Source: Argonema galeatum A003/A1 (GTDB taxonomy: Bacteria; Cyanobacteriota; Cyanobacteriia; Cyanobacteriales; Aerosakkonemataceae). From it: DNA of 59,127 nucleotides. This document shows positions 33,035 through 42,370 of the stretch, in pieces (position 1 is the stretch's first letter; each line of letters begins with the position of its first letter). The DNA is taken from assembly GCF_023333595.1 (NCBI RefSeq), contig NZ_JAIQZM010000038.1, forward strand, positions 1 to 59,127, read 5' to 3'. The notes beneath the pieces are model-generated. The model worked only from the letters and a program-made list of their open reading frames with translations. It was not told where the DNA came from and ran no database searches. The translations under genes and the position numbers were made by a program.

Positions 33035-33991
33035 ATGACCGTTTCCCAAGCGACTGAAGCTAGAGGGCCCCAGCCAGAGCCGGGTGAAACCCCGATCGCA
33101 TATCCAGCCCAAGGCGGAAATTACTCGAACGGCACAGTGTCGCAAATTAGCGCGATCGCGCTGCTAATTGACCTGGCCCAGCGCGGGGAAATTGACCCGT
33201 GGGATGTGCAGGTGATCGACGCGATCGATCGCTGCTTGAGCGAAATAGCCGCTTTAAGTAGCGCCCAGTCAGGCTTTGGTGTCGCTGACCTGTCTCAATC
33301 GGGACAGGCGTTTGTGGATGCCGCCCTCCTGGTGTTACTCAAAGCCAACACCCTAGAAAAGCTAGAATTCCCCGAAGACGACCTCGATTCACAAGCAGAT
33401 GAAGCATGGTCAGATGACGATGACTGGACTGGGACGGGATTGCCAAAAAATCTGGAACGCCAGTTACGGCGACGACCAGCAGCCCAGCCGCCTTCCAATC
33501 GGCGGGTGACGCTGCAAGAATTAATTGAGCAGTTGCAGTTGGTAGCGGCTGCAATTGAGGAGAAACCACCTCGCGCCCGTTCTGGCGATCGTCGTTCTTA
33601 TTCCCAGGCTCGCGCCCAAGCAATGCGGGCGACCCTAGAACTAGCCAATGAGGAAACCTCTGTAGAAATTGCCGCCCAACTGGTGCAGTTTTTGACAATT
33701 TATTCCTCCGGGCTACCTGCGGGCGAAGATTGGCTGGATCTGGAGCAGTTGCTAGTACTCTGGCCTCAAAGAGGTAAGGATGAAGTTTCTGCAAGTGCAA
33801 CCCCGATCGAATCGGAGATTAACGACGATAATTCAATAGAGCCGCCATCCACAAGCCCTCATCCTTCACTTCAAGAGCAATTGCACGATCGGGTCGGCAT
33901 TTTTTGGGCGTTGCTATTGCTGTCGGCGCAATCCAAAGTGGAGTTAGTTCAAGAGGAGTTCTACCAAGACTTGAAAATGCGCCCTCTGTAG
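33035..33991 (+). CDS. scpA: Segregation and condensation protein A
   Basis: 318 residues. Conserved kleisin motifs are AIALLIDLAQRGEIDPWDVQVIDAID near the N-terminus, the AALLVLLKANTLEKLEFP helix, and the C-terminal winged-helix end IFWALLLLSAQSKVELVQEEFY. It bridges the SMC heads together with ScpB and is needed for chromosome segregation. A 40-residue low-complexity segment precedes the conserved start; another acidic linker lies near 110-130. It is a single gene in this window, without scpB. Confidence 0.93.
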   Translation: MTVSQATEARGPQPEPGETPIAYPAQGGNYSNGTVSQISAIALLIDLAQRGEIDPWDVQVIDAIDRCLSEIAALSSAQSGFGVADLSQSGQAFVDAALLVLLKANTLEKLEFPEDDLDSQADEAWSDDDDWTGTGLPKNLERQLRRRPAAQPPSNRRVTLQELIEQLQLVAAAIEEKPPRARSGDRRSYSQARAQAMRATLELANEETSVEIAAQLVQFLTIYSSGLPAGEDWLDLEQLLVLWPQRGKDEVSASATPIESEINDDNSIEPPSTSPHPSLQEQLHDRVGIFWALLLLSAQSKVELVQEEFYQDLKMRPL

Positions 33992-34353
33992 AACCAGACA
34001 AAATGGGCTCTCGAGCGGATTTTTTGGATAGCAAAGTGCAATGGAAGCCGTGCTTCGGCTTTAGTACAAACACAGTCCCCGCCTTGGTTTGAGCGTTTAA
34101 TACTGTCCTAATCGCCTTGGCGACTGCTATAAATCCGAGTAAATTGAGAGAATGTTTTATAAACTGTCGTTGGCAGCAGGTCTCTAGAACTGTCGAGTTT
34201 CCAATCATGCCAGCGATTTGGTGCAAAAACAAACCGCTGGCGAAACAGACGGTCTGATTCTGGCATCAAACTATGTTTGGCATCTGTTTCGCCAAACATA
34301 GGCTGAACATAGGATATGAATTGTAGTGGCCTAAGGTTGAGAGAAAGATATTT

Positions 34354-35520
34354 ATGAAAGCCATGATTCTGGCGGCTGGCAAGGGTACTCGCATTCGTCC
34401 CATTACCTTCACCATTCCGAAACCTCTGATTCCAATCCTGCAAAAGCCAGTGATGGAGTTTTTAGTTGAATTGCTCCGCCAGCACGGTTTTGACCAAATC
34501 ATGGTCAACGTCAGCCACTTGGCCGATGAGATCGAGAACTACTTCCGCGACGGTCAGCGGTTTGGCGTTCAAATTGCCTATTCGTTTGAAGGCCGAATTA
34601 TGGAGGGTAAGTTGGTGGGGGAGGCAATCGGTTCGGCGGGTGGTATGAAACGCATCCAGGACTTTTCCCCTTTCTTTGATGATACCTTTGTGGTACTATG
34701 CGGAGATGCCTTGATTGACTTGGACTTAACGGCAGCGGTGAAGTGGCACAAAGAAAAAGGTGCGATCGCTACCGTTGTGATGAAGACCGTTCCCAAAGAA
34801 GAAGTTTGTAGCTACGGAGTTGTCGTTACTGACGAAGCTGGTCGGATTAAAGCTTTCCAAGAAAAGCCCAAGGTAGAAGAAGCCCTCAGCACGAACATCA
34901 ACACTGGCATTTACATTTTTGAACCGGAAGTTTTCGATTACATCCCCTCTGGCGTTGAGTACGACATTGGTAGCCAACTATTCCCCAAACTGGTGGAAAT
35001 GAAAGCTCCTTTCTATGCAGTACCAATGGACTTCCAGTGGGTGGATATCGGCAAAGTACCCGACTATTGGCACGCCATTCGCAGCGTGCTGCTGGGAGAA
35101 GTCAAAAATGTTGCCATACCGGGACATGAAGTGGCTCCAGGGGTCTATGCAGGGCTAAATGTTGCCGTGAATTGGGACAAGGTTGAGATCGCTGGGCCAG
35201 TTTATATTGGCGGCATGACTCGCATCGAAGATGGAGCTAAGATTATCGGCCCGACGATGATCGGCCCTAATTGCTGGGTCTGTAAGGGAGCGACTGTTGA
35301 CAATAGCATCATTTTTGAATACTCTCGTTTGGGGCCGGGTGTACGCTTGGTGGATAAACTGGTGTTTGGACGTTACTGTGTGGATAAGACTGGTGCCACG
35401 ATCGATGTTCAGGCGGCAGCCCTGGATTGGCTCATTACCGATGCCCGTCAAGACCCGCCTTCTCAGCCACCTCTAGAACGGCAGGCGATCGCAGAACTCC
35501 TCGGTCATGATGGGGGTTAA
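34354..35520 (+). CDS. Sugar-phosphate nucleotidyltransferase
   Basis: 388 residues. The N-terminal nucleotidyltransferase signature MILAAGKGTRIRPIT and KPLIPILQKPVMEF is followed by VLCGDALIDLDL (metal-binding Asp) and EKPKVEEALSTNINTGIYIF. The last 130 residues are hexapeptide repeats of a left-handed beta-helix (VYIGGMTRIEDGAKIIGPTM). This is the mannose-1-phosphate guanylyltransferase / glucose-1-phosphate uridylyl- or thymidylyltransferase family, supplying NDP-sugars for polysaccharides. The exact nucleotide and sugar cannot be told by eye. GAGAGAAAG precedes the ATG. Confidence 0.9.
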   Translation: MKAMILAAGKGTRIRPITFTIPKPLIPILQKPVMEFLVELLRQHGFDQIMVNVSHLADEIENYFRDGQRFGVQIAYSFEGRIMEGKLVGEAIGSAGGMKRIQDFSPFFDDTFVVLCGDALIDLDLTAAVKWHKEKGAIATVVMKTVPKEEVCSYGVVVTDEAGRIKAFQEKPKVEEALSTNINTGIYIFEPEVFDYIPSGVEYDIGSQLFPKLVEMKAPFYAVPMDFQWVDIGKVPDYWHAIRSVLLGEVKNVAIPGHEVAPGVYAGLNVAVNWDKVEIAGPVYIGGMTRIEDGAKIIGPTMIGPNCWVCKGATVDNSIIFEYSRLGPGVRLVDKLVFGRYCVDKTGATIDVQAAALDWLITDARQDPPSQPPLERQAIAELLGHDGG

Positions 35521-35593
35521 AAATTAGAAAATCTTAAGTTTTGAAGTAGCAATTACCTCTCTACAATTAGAGAAAATTCAACAGTAAGGTACA

Positions 35594-35630
35594 GAGAAAC
35601 CCGGTTTCTTTAAGAAACCGGGTTTCTGGC
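35594..35630. repeat. AGAAACCCGGTTTC palindrome, copy 2
   Basis: Same arms as at 32822-32856 with loop TTTA. It lies about 75 bases behind the nucleotidyltransferase stop and before the next gene. Confidence 0.85.
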
Positions 35631-35693
35631 ATTACTGAATCCTAGCTCTAGATAATGGTTAAAACCGCGCCTAGCAACACAAAAGAAATAAAA

Positions 35694-36134
35694 ATGAAAC
35701 TGAAAACTCTGACAGCCGCCGTCCTCCTTGCCAGTATCAGCTTAGTTTCTGCTACCACCGTCATGTCCCAGCCTAACAGAAATACAAACAGCAGAGCGCC
35801 TGGTTTCTGGCAACCCAAAGTACAAGTTGACCTCAACCGTCCGATCGCAGTGATACTTTTGAATGAGTCGGGATTGCCCATATCTTATAGTCTTTCTCCA
35901 AATCCCGATCGAGTGTTAGCTCCTGGAAGCACTGCACAAGTTAATGTTCGCATCGGCAACCAAGCACGGGATATTGCTAGCATTAATGCTTATGCTGCGA
36001 AAGAGTTGGTATATGACTATAATGTTAACTCTACTAATAATGCAGTCATGGTGCGGATTCGGCAATCCGACTCAACATTTAGGGCAGATAAAGCGGTTTA
36101 TATTGACGAACAAGGGCGCGTTTACTCTTTTTAG
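35694..36134 (+). CDS. Small secreted protein, unknown
   Basis: 146 residues from the ATG at 35694 (MKLKTLTAAVLLASISLVSA), which gives a textbook signal peptide; the frame from 35655 adds residues that would spoil it. The mature part carries FWQPKVQVDLNRPIAVILLN and a strand-rich end (ADKAVYIDEQGRVYSF). It has no cysteines and no family I recognise. Probably periplasmic. Confidence 0.75.
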   Translation: MKLKTLTAAVLLASISLVSATTVMSQPNRNTNSRAPGFWQPKVQVDLNRPIAVILLNESGLPISYSLSPNPDRVLAPGSTAQVNVRIGNQARDIASINAYAAKELVYDYNVNSTNNAVMVRIRQSDSTFRADKAVYIDEQGRVYSF

Positions 36135-36194
36135 GGCATCAGCTTTTGATCCACCGGACTATAGGACTTACGCTTTGAATACGTTAGGCTGATT

Positions 36195-36749
36195 CTAGGG
36201 ATTCTCTTCTCCAAACAGACGTTGTTGAATGCGTAAACTTTCTGTTTGCAATCCCTTTACCTCAGCCTGCATTTCTTCAATTTTAACTCCTATACTTCTA
36301 ATCTCGGCAATGGTGATTTCAAAATTACTTTGATGCGCTTCAACTATTCGTACTAACGAATTGACTGACGCTTCCAATTGGGCACTTTTCCTGGCATTAT
36401 CTTCAATATCAATTTGATGTTCTTGAACTATTCTTACTAAGGAAGCGATCGCACTTTCCAATCGGTCAATGTTTCTGGTGTTCGCCTCGATTTGGCTGCT
36501 ATTTGCCTCAATTTGGCTGCTATTTGCCTCAATCTGCCTGCTATTTGCCTGAATTTGGCTGCTATTTGCCTGAATTTGGCTGCTATTTGCCTGAATTTGG
36601 CTGCTATTTGCCTCAATATTAGTTTGATGCGATCGAGCCGTTTGTGCCAAAGAATCGACTGTCGATCGCAGTTCAGCAATGTTTCTGGAGTTGGTCTCCA
36701 AAATTCTCTCAATGCGGTCTAATCTGTTGTTATCTGATGATGCAGTCAT
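36195..36749 (-). CDS. Coiled-coil protein with heptad tandem repeats
   Basis: 184 residues from the ATG at 36749 (MTASSDNNRLDRIERI), which has AGGAG six bases upstream; the longer frame to 36821 runs into the MITE-like element at 36777-36891. The centre is a run of seven-residue repeats (NSSQIQA / NSSQIEA), each encoded by a 21-bp DNA unit, flanked by further heptads (LVRIVEAHQSN). Ile or Leu falls at regular a/d positions, so a long parallel coiled coil is expected. Copy number can change by slippage without a frameshift. Function unknown; similar proteins are common in filamentous cyanobacteria. Confidence 0.8.
   Translation of the reverse strand: MTASSDNNRLDRIERILETNSRNIAELRSTVDSLAQTARSHQTNIEANSSQIQANSSQIQANSSQIQANSRQIEANSSQIEANSSQIEANTRNIDRLESAIASLVRIVQEHQIDIEDNARKSAQLEASVNSLVRIVEAHQSNFEITIAEIRSIGVKIEEMQAEVKGLQTESLRIQQRLFGEENP
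36484..36609. repeat. Six tandem 21-bp units inside the coiled-coil gene
   Basis: Units of the form GCCTGAATTTGGCTGCTATTT repeated six times with few changes, three of them identical. A seventh unit is diverged. The unit length equals one coiled-coil heptad. Confidence 0.9.
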
Positions 36750-36776
36750 AGGTTCTCCTATTGATTTGGATAATGA

Positions 36777-36891
36777 TACCAAATCCGGGTTGGTTACCCC
36801 TTTAATTTTTGGCCTAAACATTGTAGAGACGTTTCATGAAACGTCTCTACAGCCTAGAGACATAACGGGGGTAATCGTTGCGGATTTGGTA
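36777..36891. mobile_element. 115-bp MITE-like element, copy 1
   Basis: Terminal inverted repeats TACCAAATCCG and CGGATTTGGTA, then GGTTACCCC and GGGGTAATC, with a central palindrome GTAGAGACGTTTCATG/CATGAAACGTCTCTAC. A second copy with the same ends lies at 54556-54671. It has no coding capacity. It sits just upstream of the start of the coiled-coil gene. The following stretch to 36992 holds the inverted GACTAAAGTCGCGGCTACAC repeat. Confidence 0.82.
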
Positions 36892-36992
36892 TGAGACAGA
36901 TGAAGACAGATGAATATTTATCTACGCTCAAACAAAAGTCCGCCTGCGCGGACTTCGTTTGTGTAGCCGCGACTTTAGTCGTTAGACTTCTT

Positions 36993-38993
36993 TCAAGAAG
37001 AAAGATAGGTATACCTTCCCAAACTGTGTTCGTAATTTTGTAGCAAAAGTTGAGATTCTTGGATGGTAATTCGCTTCTCCAGAAGTGCTTGTTCGCAACG
37101 TTGACGAATGCTTTCTACAAGATCTTCGGCGTCGTACTGAACATAGCTTAAAACTTCTGTCATTGTGTCACCTTTGACAACGTGTTCGATTTGGTATCCC
37201 TTGGGTGTTAGCTGGATATGAACAGCGTTTGTGTCTCCGAATAAATTGTGGAGATTTCCCATGATCTCTTGATATGCACCACTCAGAAACATCCCCAGAC
37301 AGTAAGGTTCTCCCGGTTTGAGGGTATGAAGTTCTAACACTGATTTAACATCCCTCAAATCAATAAAGCGATCGATCTTTCCATCGCTATCGCAAGTCAA
37401 GTCTGCCAATATTCCTCGTCGGGTGGGTTCCTCATCCAGTCGGTGAATCGGCATAATCGGAAATAACTGATCGATCGCCCAACAATCCGGTGCCGATTGG
37501 AATACCGAAAGGTTGATATAATAGATGGAAGCCATAATTTTTTCCAGGTCTTCCAGCTCGTCGGGAACGTAATCTTGCTGTCTGGTAATCGCGAGAATTT
37601 TTTCGCAGCAAGCCCAGTATATCCGCTCTACTCTGGCGCGTTCGGTGAGGCGCAAAATCCCTAAGTTAAATCGACTGATCGCTTCTTCTTTGAACTGAGT
37701 GGCGTCGTGATATGCTTCTTGATGATTTTCGGTGTTGATCGATTGATAGGTTTCCCACAGGTTCCAAACAATGGGTGGTTCTCCCTCGCGTGGCGGTTCG
37801 GGAGACCCAAAGGGGACATCGGAGGTGCTGAGGACATCAAAGATTAGCACGGATTGATGGGATGCGATCGCTCTCCCACTCTCGCTAATCAAGGTGGGAA
37901 CTCCTAAATTATGCTCGGCGCAAGCATCCTTCAACTCTGCCACGATGTCGTTGGCATAGTTCTGCATATTGTAATTTTTGGAAGCGTAGAAGTTGGTTTG
38001 GGAACCGTCGTAGTCTACCCCCAAACCGCCGCCGACATCCAAATATTTCATATTAGCTCCCAGCTTGGCTAACTCGACGTAGATTTTGCTAGCTTCCTGG
38101 ATGGCGTCTTTGATGACGTGAATGGCGGAAATTTGAGAGCCAATATGGAAATGCAGCAGTTGCAAGGAATCTAGCAGATTAGCTTCCCGCAACTTGTCAA
38201 CAGCCTGGATTACTTCGGGAATGGTGAGGCCAAATTTGGCCCGATCGCCAGTAGAAGTTCCCCAGCGTCCCACGCCTTGAGTACTTAGTTTAGCGCGGAT
38301 GCCGACGATCGGTTTAATGCCCAGGTTGTTGGCGGCGTGAATCACCAGATCCACTTCTTCTACCTGCTCTAGGACAATTATGGGGGTTTGCCCTAGCCGT
38401 TGGGCTAACATTGCAGTTTCGATGTATTCTTGGTCTTTGTAGCCGTTGCAGATCAGCAGTGCGCCTTGTGTATCCAACATCGCCAGGGCAATCATCAGTT
38501 CTGGTTTGGAACCGGCTTCTAAGCCAAATTGATGGGGTTTGCCAAATTTTACTAAGTCTTCCAGTAGGTGCTTTTGCTGGTTGCACTTGACTGGATACAC
38601 GCCCCGGTAGACCCCTGAATAATTGTAGCGAGCGATCGCTTTGGCAAAGCAAGCATTCAACCGCTCAATCCGGTCTTCTAAAATATCTGAGAAGCGGATT
38701 AGCAACGGTAATCCCAAGTTACGCTGCTTGAGCGCGTTTACCAGTTCATACAAATCCAAAGAACCACCGCGTTCGCCTTTGGGAGAAACTGTCACCCGAC
38801 CTGCGGCGTTAATGGAAAAGTAGGGCTCACCCCAACCCTGAATCCGGTAAAGCGCTTCGCTATCCTCAATTGTCCACTGTCTGGAAACTTCTCTGGTTGT
38901 TGGCAGAAGTTCTCTTGGCTCTGCTTCTGCTAATGCTGATTTTGGCACTCTTTCTTCAAATATCGTTCCATCTGCGATCGGCTGTACTGTCAT
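36993..38993 (-). CDS. speA: Biosynthetic arginine decarboxylase
   Basis: 666 residues from the ATG at 38993 (MTVQPIADGT), preceded by a strong AGGGGGGA ribosome site; the upstream TTG at 39014 is less likely. PLP lysine Lys136 lies in GVYPVKCNQQ. Other conserved parts are HFHIGSQISAI, DVGGGLGVDYDGS, ISESGRAIASHQSVLIFDVL and TCDSDGKIDRFIDLRD. It converts arginine to agmatine, the first step of putrescine/spermidine synthesis, using PLP and Mg2+. Length is typical for SpeA. It is a single-gene unit. Confidence 0.95.
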   Translation of the reverse strand: MTVQPIADGTIFEERVPKSALAEAEPRELLPTTREVSRQWTIEDSEALYRIQGWGEPYFSINAAGRVTVSPKGERGGSLDLYELVNALKQRNLGLPLLIRFSDILEDRIERLNACFAKAIARYNYSGVYRGVYPVKCNQQKHLLEDLVKFGKPHQFGLEAGSKPELMIALAMLDTQGALLICNGYKDQEYIETAMLAQRLGQTPIIVLEQVEEVDLVIHAANNLGIKPIVGIRAKLSTQGVGRWGTSTGDRAKFGLTIPEVIQAVDKLREANLLDSLQLLHFHIGSQISAIHVIKDAIQEASKIYVELAKLGANMKYLDVGGGLGVDYDGSQTNFYASKNYNMQNYANDIVAELKDACAEHNLGVPTLISESGRAIASHQSVLIFDVLSTSDVPFGSPEPPREGEPPIVWNLWETYQSINTENHQEAYHDATQFKEEAISRFNLGILRLTERARVERIYWACCEKILAITRQQDYVPDELEDLEKIMASIYYINLSVFQSAPDCWAIDQLFPIMPIHRLDEEPTRRGILADLTCDSDGKIDRFIDLRDVKSVLELHTLKPGEPYCLGMFLSGAYQEIMGNLHNLFGDTNAVHIQLTPKGYQIEHVVKGDTMTEVLSYVQYDAEDLVESIRQRCEQALLEKRITIQESQLLLQNYEHSLGRYTYLSS

Positions 38994-39152
38994 GCTTTTC
39001 CCCCCTTGCAACAATTACCGATTAACAAATCTAGCGTATTCGCTCAAAAGTAGCTGACTGGTTTTCGCAATTCGATCGGCAGAATTTAGCAAAAAACAGA
39101 CTGCAATTGCTTTACGATACCCTGAGAAGGAATTTTGGGAGCAAGTGTTGTA

Positions 39153-39602
39153 GTGGAACGCACATTTTTAGCAGTCAAGCCGGACGGCGTACAGCGAGGA
39201 CTCGTAGGTGAGATTGTTCGTCGTCTTGAAGCCAAAGGTTTCACCCTGGTTGGTTTGAAGCTGATGAAGGTCAGCCGCGAACTCGCCGAACAGCACTATG
39301 ACGTGCATCGGGAAAAGTCTTTTTTCCCAGGATTGGTTAATTTTATCACCTCTGGCCCCGTCGTAGCTATGGTTTGGGAAGGCGATGGGGTGGTGGCGTC
39401 AGCACGCAAACTCATCGGTGCTACCAACCCGCTAACAGCTGAACCGGGAACGATTCGCGGCGATTACGGCGTCAGTGTGGGTCGTAATTTAATCCACGGT
39501 TCGGATGCAGTTGAAACTGCTCGTCACGAAGTTAGTCTCTGGTTTAAGGATGAGGAATTGGTGAGTTGGCAACCCAGTCTGACTTCTTGGTTGTACGAGT
39601 AA
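39153..39602 (+). CDS. ndk: Nucleoside diphosphate kinase
   Basis: 149 residues from the GTG at 39153 (V/MERTFLAVKPDGVQRG), the usual start and length; the longer frame from 39135 adds six residues. Active-site His115 lies in RNLIHGSDA. ATP- and Mg-binding motifs FITSGPVVAMVWEG, GATNPLTAEPGTIRGDYGV are complete. It transfers the gamma phosphate among nucleoside di- and triphosphates through phosphohistidine. A clear terminator follows. Confidence 0.96.
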   Translation: MERTFLAVKPDGVQRGLVGEIVRRLEAKGFTLVGLKLMKVSRELAEQHYDVHREKSFFPGLVNFITSGPVVAMVWEGDGVVASARKLIGATNPLTAEPGTIRGDYGVSVGRNLIHGSDAVETARHEVSLWFKDEELVSWQPSLTSWLYE

Positions 39603-39621
39603 TTTAAGTTTATTTAATTGA

Positions 39622-39655
39622 GAATGCTGCCGTTACGGTGGCATTCTTTTTTTTT
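39622..39655 (+). terminator. Intrinsic terminator of ndk
   Basis: GAATGCTGCCG and CGGTGGCATTC form a stem with a four-base loop, followed by nine T. It begins about 20 bases after the stop codon. Confidence 0.88.
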
Positions 39656-39754
39656 GGCGGTTTTATTGCGGTAAGATTAAGATAAGAATAGTGCGATCGC
39701 AGTTCCAACTTAAGTTTACCAGCTAAAATTTCATTAGCTCTGGCGAAATTTGTT

Positions 39755-40456
39755 ATGTTTAATTACGATCCGAAAATGCGCTGGCCTTCTGCCGAAGATC
39801 TGCCCGATTCTGATGATACTCCTGTGGATAACGAACTGCAAGATTTAATTCCCAGTTTGCTCAAAGCAATCCTAGCTTTATTGTGGGCAAACCGCATGGA
39901 TTGGTTTTTTGGTGTTGATATGGGGATTTACTACAATTCCCAGTCACCTCCTATCGTTCCAGATGGATTTCTCAGTTTAGGTGTTGAGCGTTTTGTCGAT
40001 GAAGAAGAACTGCGTGCCAGCTATGCGATATGGGAAGAAAAAAAGACACCTATTTTTGCGCTGGAAGTTATTTCGGGTACTTACCGGGGTGAATTTACCA
40101 CCAAGAAGGCGAAGTATGCCGAATTAGGGGTTTTGTACTATGCAGTTTATAATCCGCGTCGCCGTAGAAAACCACCTTTGGAAGTATACCGCTTGGTTGA
40201 TGGTGCTTATGAATATTTGCCAGAAAATCCAGTTTGGATGCCAGAAATTGGTTTAGGAATTGGACGGGAAGAGGGAACTTATCAGGGAATAAGACGGGAT
40301 TGGTTGTACTGGTATGACGAACAAGGACAAAGATTTCTGACACCTGAAGAACTTGTTCGGGAAGAAAGAGAAGGCCGTTTGCAAGCGGAACGACGCGCAC
40401 AAATGTTGGCAGAAAGATTGCGATCGCTCGGTTTAGATCCTGATTCTCTGATTTAA
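39755..40456 (+). CDS. Uma2/DUF820 family putative endonuclease
   Basis: 233 residues. Recognisable PD-(D/E)XK-type pieces: PSAEDLPDSDD at the N-terminus, VPDGFLSLGVERF, FALEVISGTYRGEFTTKKAKYAELGVLYYAVYNP (Glu and the K..KYAELGV helix), and a C-terminal helical tail with LQAERRAQMLAERLRSLGLD. The Uma2 family is very numerous in cyanobacteria. Endonuclease activity is predicted from the fold, and the biological role is unknown. The gene is stand-alone. Confidence 0.9.
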   Translation: MFNYDPKMRWPSAEDLPDSDDTPVDNELQDLIPSLLKAILALLWANRMDWFFGVDMGIYYNSQSPPIVPDGFLSLGVERFVDEEELRASYAIWEEKKTPIFALEVISGTYRGEFTTKKAKYAELGVLYYAVYNPRRRRKPPLEVYRLVDGAYEYLPENPVWMPEIGLGIGREEGTYQGIRRDWLYWYDEQGQRFLTPEELVREEREGRLQAERRAQMLAERLRSLGLDPDSLI

Positions 40457-40580
40457 AATAGATTGGGGCAGGGGTAAGGGGTAAAGTGCGATATCAAACC
40501 CGATGGGGAATGGGGAATGGAGTCTTGAAGGAAGTTAAAATAAATGCAAATAGACTCAAAAATCGTTTTGAGAAACGATA

Positions 40581-40766
40581 ATGACAGATCCATTAATGAC
40601 TGAAAAAGAGCTAACCGAATTAGCAGAAATTCTTGAAATGGCAAAAATTACCGAACAGAAAGCAAAGGAACTTTGCGATCTGACATTGGAAATAGACCAG
40701 AAATATGAACAACGTTTAGCGCAACTCAAACTGGATAGAAAACTCCAAAAAACAGGAATTAAATAG
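40581..40766 (+). CDS. Small helical protein, unknown
   Basis: 61 residues, strongly charged and helical: EKELTELAEILEMAKITEQK then LCDLTLEIDQKYEQRLAQL. GAG lies eight bases before the ATG. No family recognised; it may form a coiled coil. It follows the Uma2 gene by about 125 bases. Confidence 0.5.
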   Translation: MTDPLMTEKELTELAEILEMAKITEQKAKELCDLTLEIDQKYEQRLAQLKLDRKLQKTGIK

Positions 40767-40944
40767 GTATGAGAGTTCAAGGCAAAGATTTCAGTGACGC
40801 TGACTGATTCAGTATTTATCTGCGTTTATCTGCGTTTATCTGCTTTCATCTGCGGTAAAAATTTCAACCATCACCTCCTCCAGCAGACTTTTGCATTTTG
40901 TAAGTGTAGCCCAGCATGAGAGGCAGCGGGCGATTTGCTTGTGG

Positions 40945-40977
40945 AAAAACCCGGTTTCTCAGAGAAACCGGGTTTTG
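40945..40977. repeat. AAAACCCGGTTTCTC palindrome, copy 3
   Basis: Same family as 32822-32856, with arms AAAACCCGGTTTCT and AGAAACCGGGTTTT. It lies between converging genes, after the ATCTGCGTT tandem repeat at 40815-40868. Confidence 0.82.
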
Positions 40978-41009
40978 GAAAGGGTGAAATTACCTTAAAT
41001 TTAACTCAC

Positions 41010-41741
41010 TTACCGAATCGACTCTTGCTTCTCTACGTCTTCGGTATCGGTTTCTGGTTTCGAGTCGGGGACAGTGCGCTGAGAAAATCCCCAAACGAAT
41101 ATTAATGCAATAGCACTAATCATCAACCACTCAGGCGGTACTAAGTCCTCATTAAACGCTCTCGCCAGCAAGCGCAATCCTACCAAACCAACTGTAAAAT
41201 ATCCTGCATCCCCCAGATGCTCAAATATATCCAGCCAGCGGATGAACAATCCTGCCATAAAACGCAGCGCGATAATGCCGATCGTTGCACCAGTCAAAAC
41301 CAACCAGGTTTCTTTGGAAACAGCGATCGCAGTTGTCACACTATCCAACGAAAATGCCAAATCGGTCAAGGCAATCATCGGGATAGCTTGCCACAGCGTG
41401 GCAAAGCGAGGCCCGTGGTGTTCGCCATCCTCGTCCTCTTTAGAAGTAAAATATTGAAACACCAGCCACAGCAGGTAGGCAGCACCCAACAGCTCAAACT
41501 GCCAAAACTGCTTCACCCAGGTTGCCGTCAAAATCAGACTCATTCGCAGCACGTAAGCCACCAGCAAGCCCAAATTCAGCGCTTGACGCTGAAGCTTGGC
41601 ATCTTCCAAACCTTTGGAGATAGCGGCAAGGGCGATCGCGTTATCCGCCGACAGCACTGCCTCTAGGGTCACTAAAATCAGCAATACCAGCAGAGTCTCA
41701 ATTCCCTGATTGAAGGGAGAATTTATTACTTGGTCAAGCAT
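41010..41741 (-). CDS. TerC/Alx family integral membrane protein
   Basis: 243 residues with about seven membrane helices. The acidic membrane motifs LEAVLSADNAIALAAIS and LTDLAFSLDSVTTAIAVSK, each carrying the conserved Asp, define the TerC family. Members transport or sense metal ions such as manganese; plant TerC acts in thylakoid membrane protein insertion. The soluble C-terminus ends in an acidic tail (KPETDTEDVEKQ). Single gene. Confidence 0.9.
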   Translation of the reverse strand: MLDQVINSPFNQGIETLLVLLILVTLEAVLSADNAIALAAISKGLEDAKLQRQALNLGLLVAYVLRMSLILTATWVKQFWQFELLGAAYLLWLVFQYFTSKEDEDGEHHGPRFATLWQAIPMIALTDLAFSLDSVTTAIAVSKETWLVLTGATIGIIALRFMAGLFIRWLDIFEHLGDAGYFTVGLVGLRLLARAFNEDLVPPEWLMISAIALIFVWGFSQRTVPDSKPETDTEDVEKQESIR

Positions 41742-42015
41742 TAACTATTTTTTGAACCGGAAAATTATAAAACAAGAGCAACCAGCCAATGGTTTTAATC
41801 TAGGCAAACTTAGGCCGTGTTAACCAATCTGAAGCTAGAAGATCAATTTTAGCGTAGAGCAAACCAGGGACACCAAGATCTGCCCCTCTGTTCCTCTGCA
41901 CCACTGCTTCTAGCTTAGCTTTTGTTGCAACTTGTTACAACCTATTCCATCAAGGGGCTTCTTTGGCTGAAATTGGTGAACGAACAAGCCCTAGATTTTA
42001 GGAGACAAGCAAATT

Positions 42016-42111
42016 ATGTCTTTATCCGATACCCAAGTTTTCGTGGCCCTCGTTGTGGCACTGATTCCAGGCATTCTGGCTTTCCGTCTTGCAACGGAAC
42101 TGTATAAGTAA
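42016..42111 (+). CDS. psaM: Photosystem I reaction centre subunit XII (PsaM)
   Basis: 31 residues: MSLSDTQVFVALVVALIPGI then LAFRLATELYK. One transmembrane helix, and the sequence and length are those of PsaM, which sits at the trimer-facing side of photosystem I in the thylakoid. GGAG lies 12 bases upstream of the ATG. A hairpin follows 47 bases after the stop. The gene is too short for routine ORF calling. Confidence 0.95.
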   Translation: MSLSDTQVFVALVVALIPGILAFRLATELYK

Positions 42112-42158
42112 ACAACTGGTGAGGTAATGGGACGCAATAGCCGACCTTACCGAACTTG

Positions 42159-42187
42159 CCCAGAGGTGCCTTTTTGGCACCTCTGGG
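42159..42187 (+). terminator. Hairpin behind psaM
   Basis: CCCAGAGGTGCC and GGCACCTCTGGG form a perfect 12-bp stem with loop TTTTT. No T run follows, so it may stabilise the small psaM transcript as well as end it. Confidence 0.72.
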
Positions 42188-42370
42188 ATGGGGCTCCTAG
42201 CCCGTCCGCTTAATCAAAAGCAAAATTTCCAGGCGTGAGCCACCTTAGGGTGTAAACAGTCTGGTAGCAGCAGCGTTCAACTGCTAGTATGGACGCTGCT
42301 GCTAGCTTACTGCGGTGCAGCTGAACGGGACAGCGCAATCGCCCACTCTTTGAGCTTCACAATCAGGATC

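Noticed and set aside
36777..36821. Longer start for the coiled-coil protein at 36821
   Set aside because: The extra codons are MITE sequence, and the ATG at 36749 has a good ribosome site.
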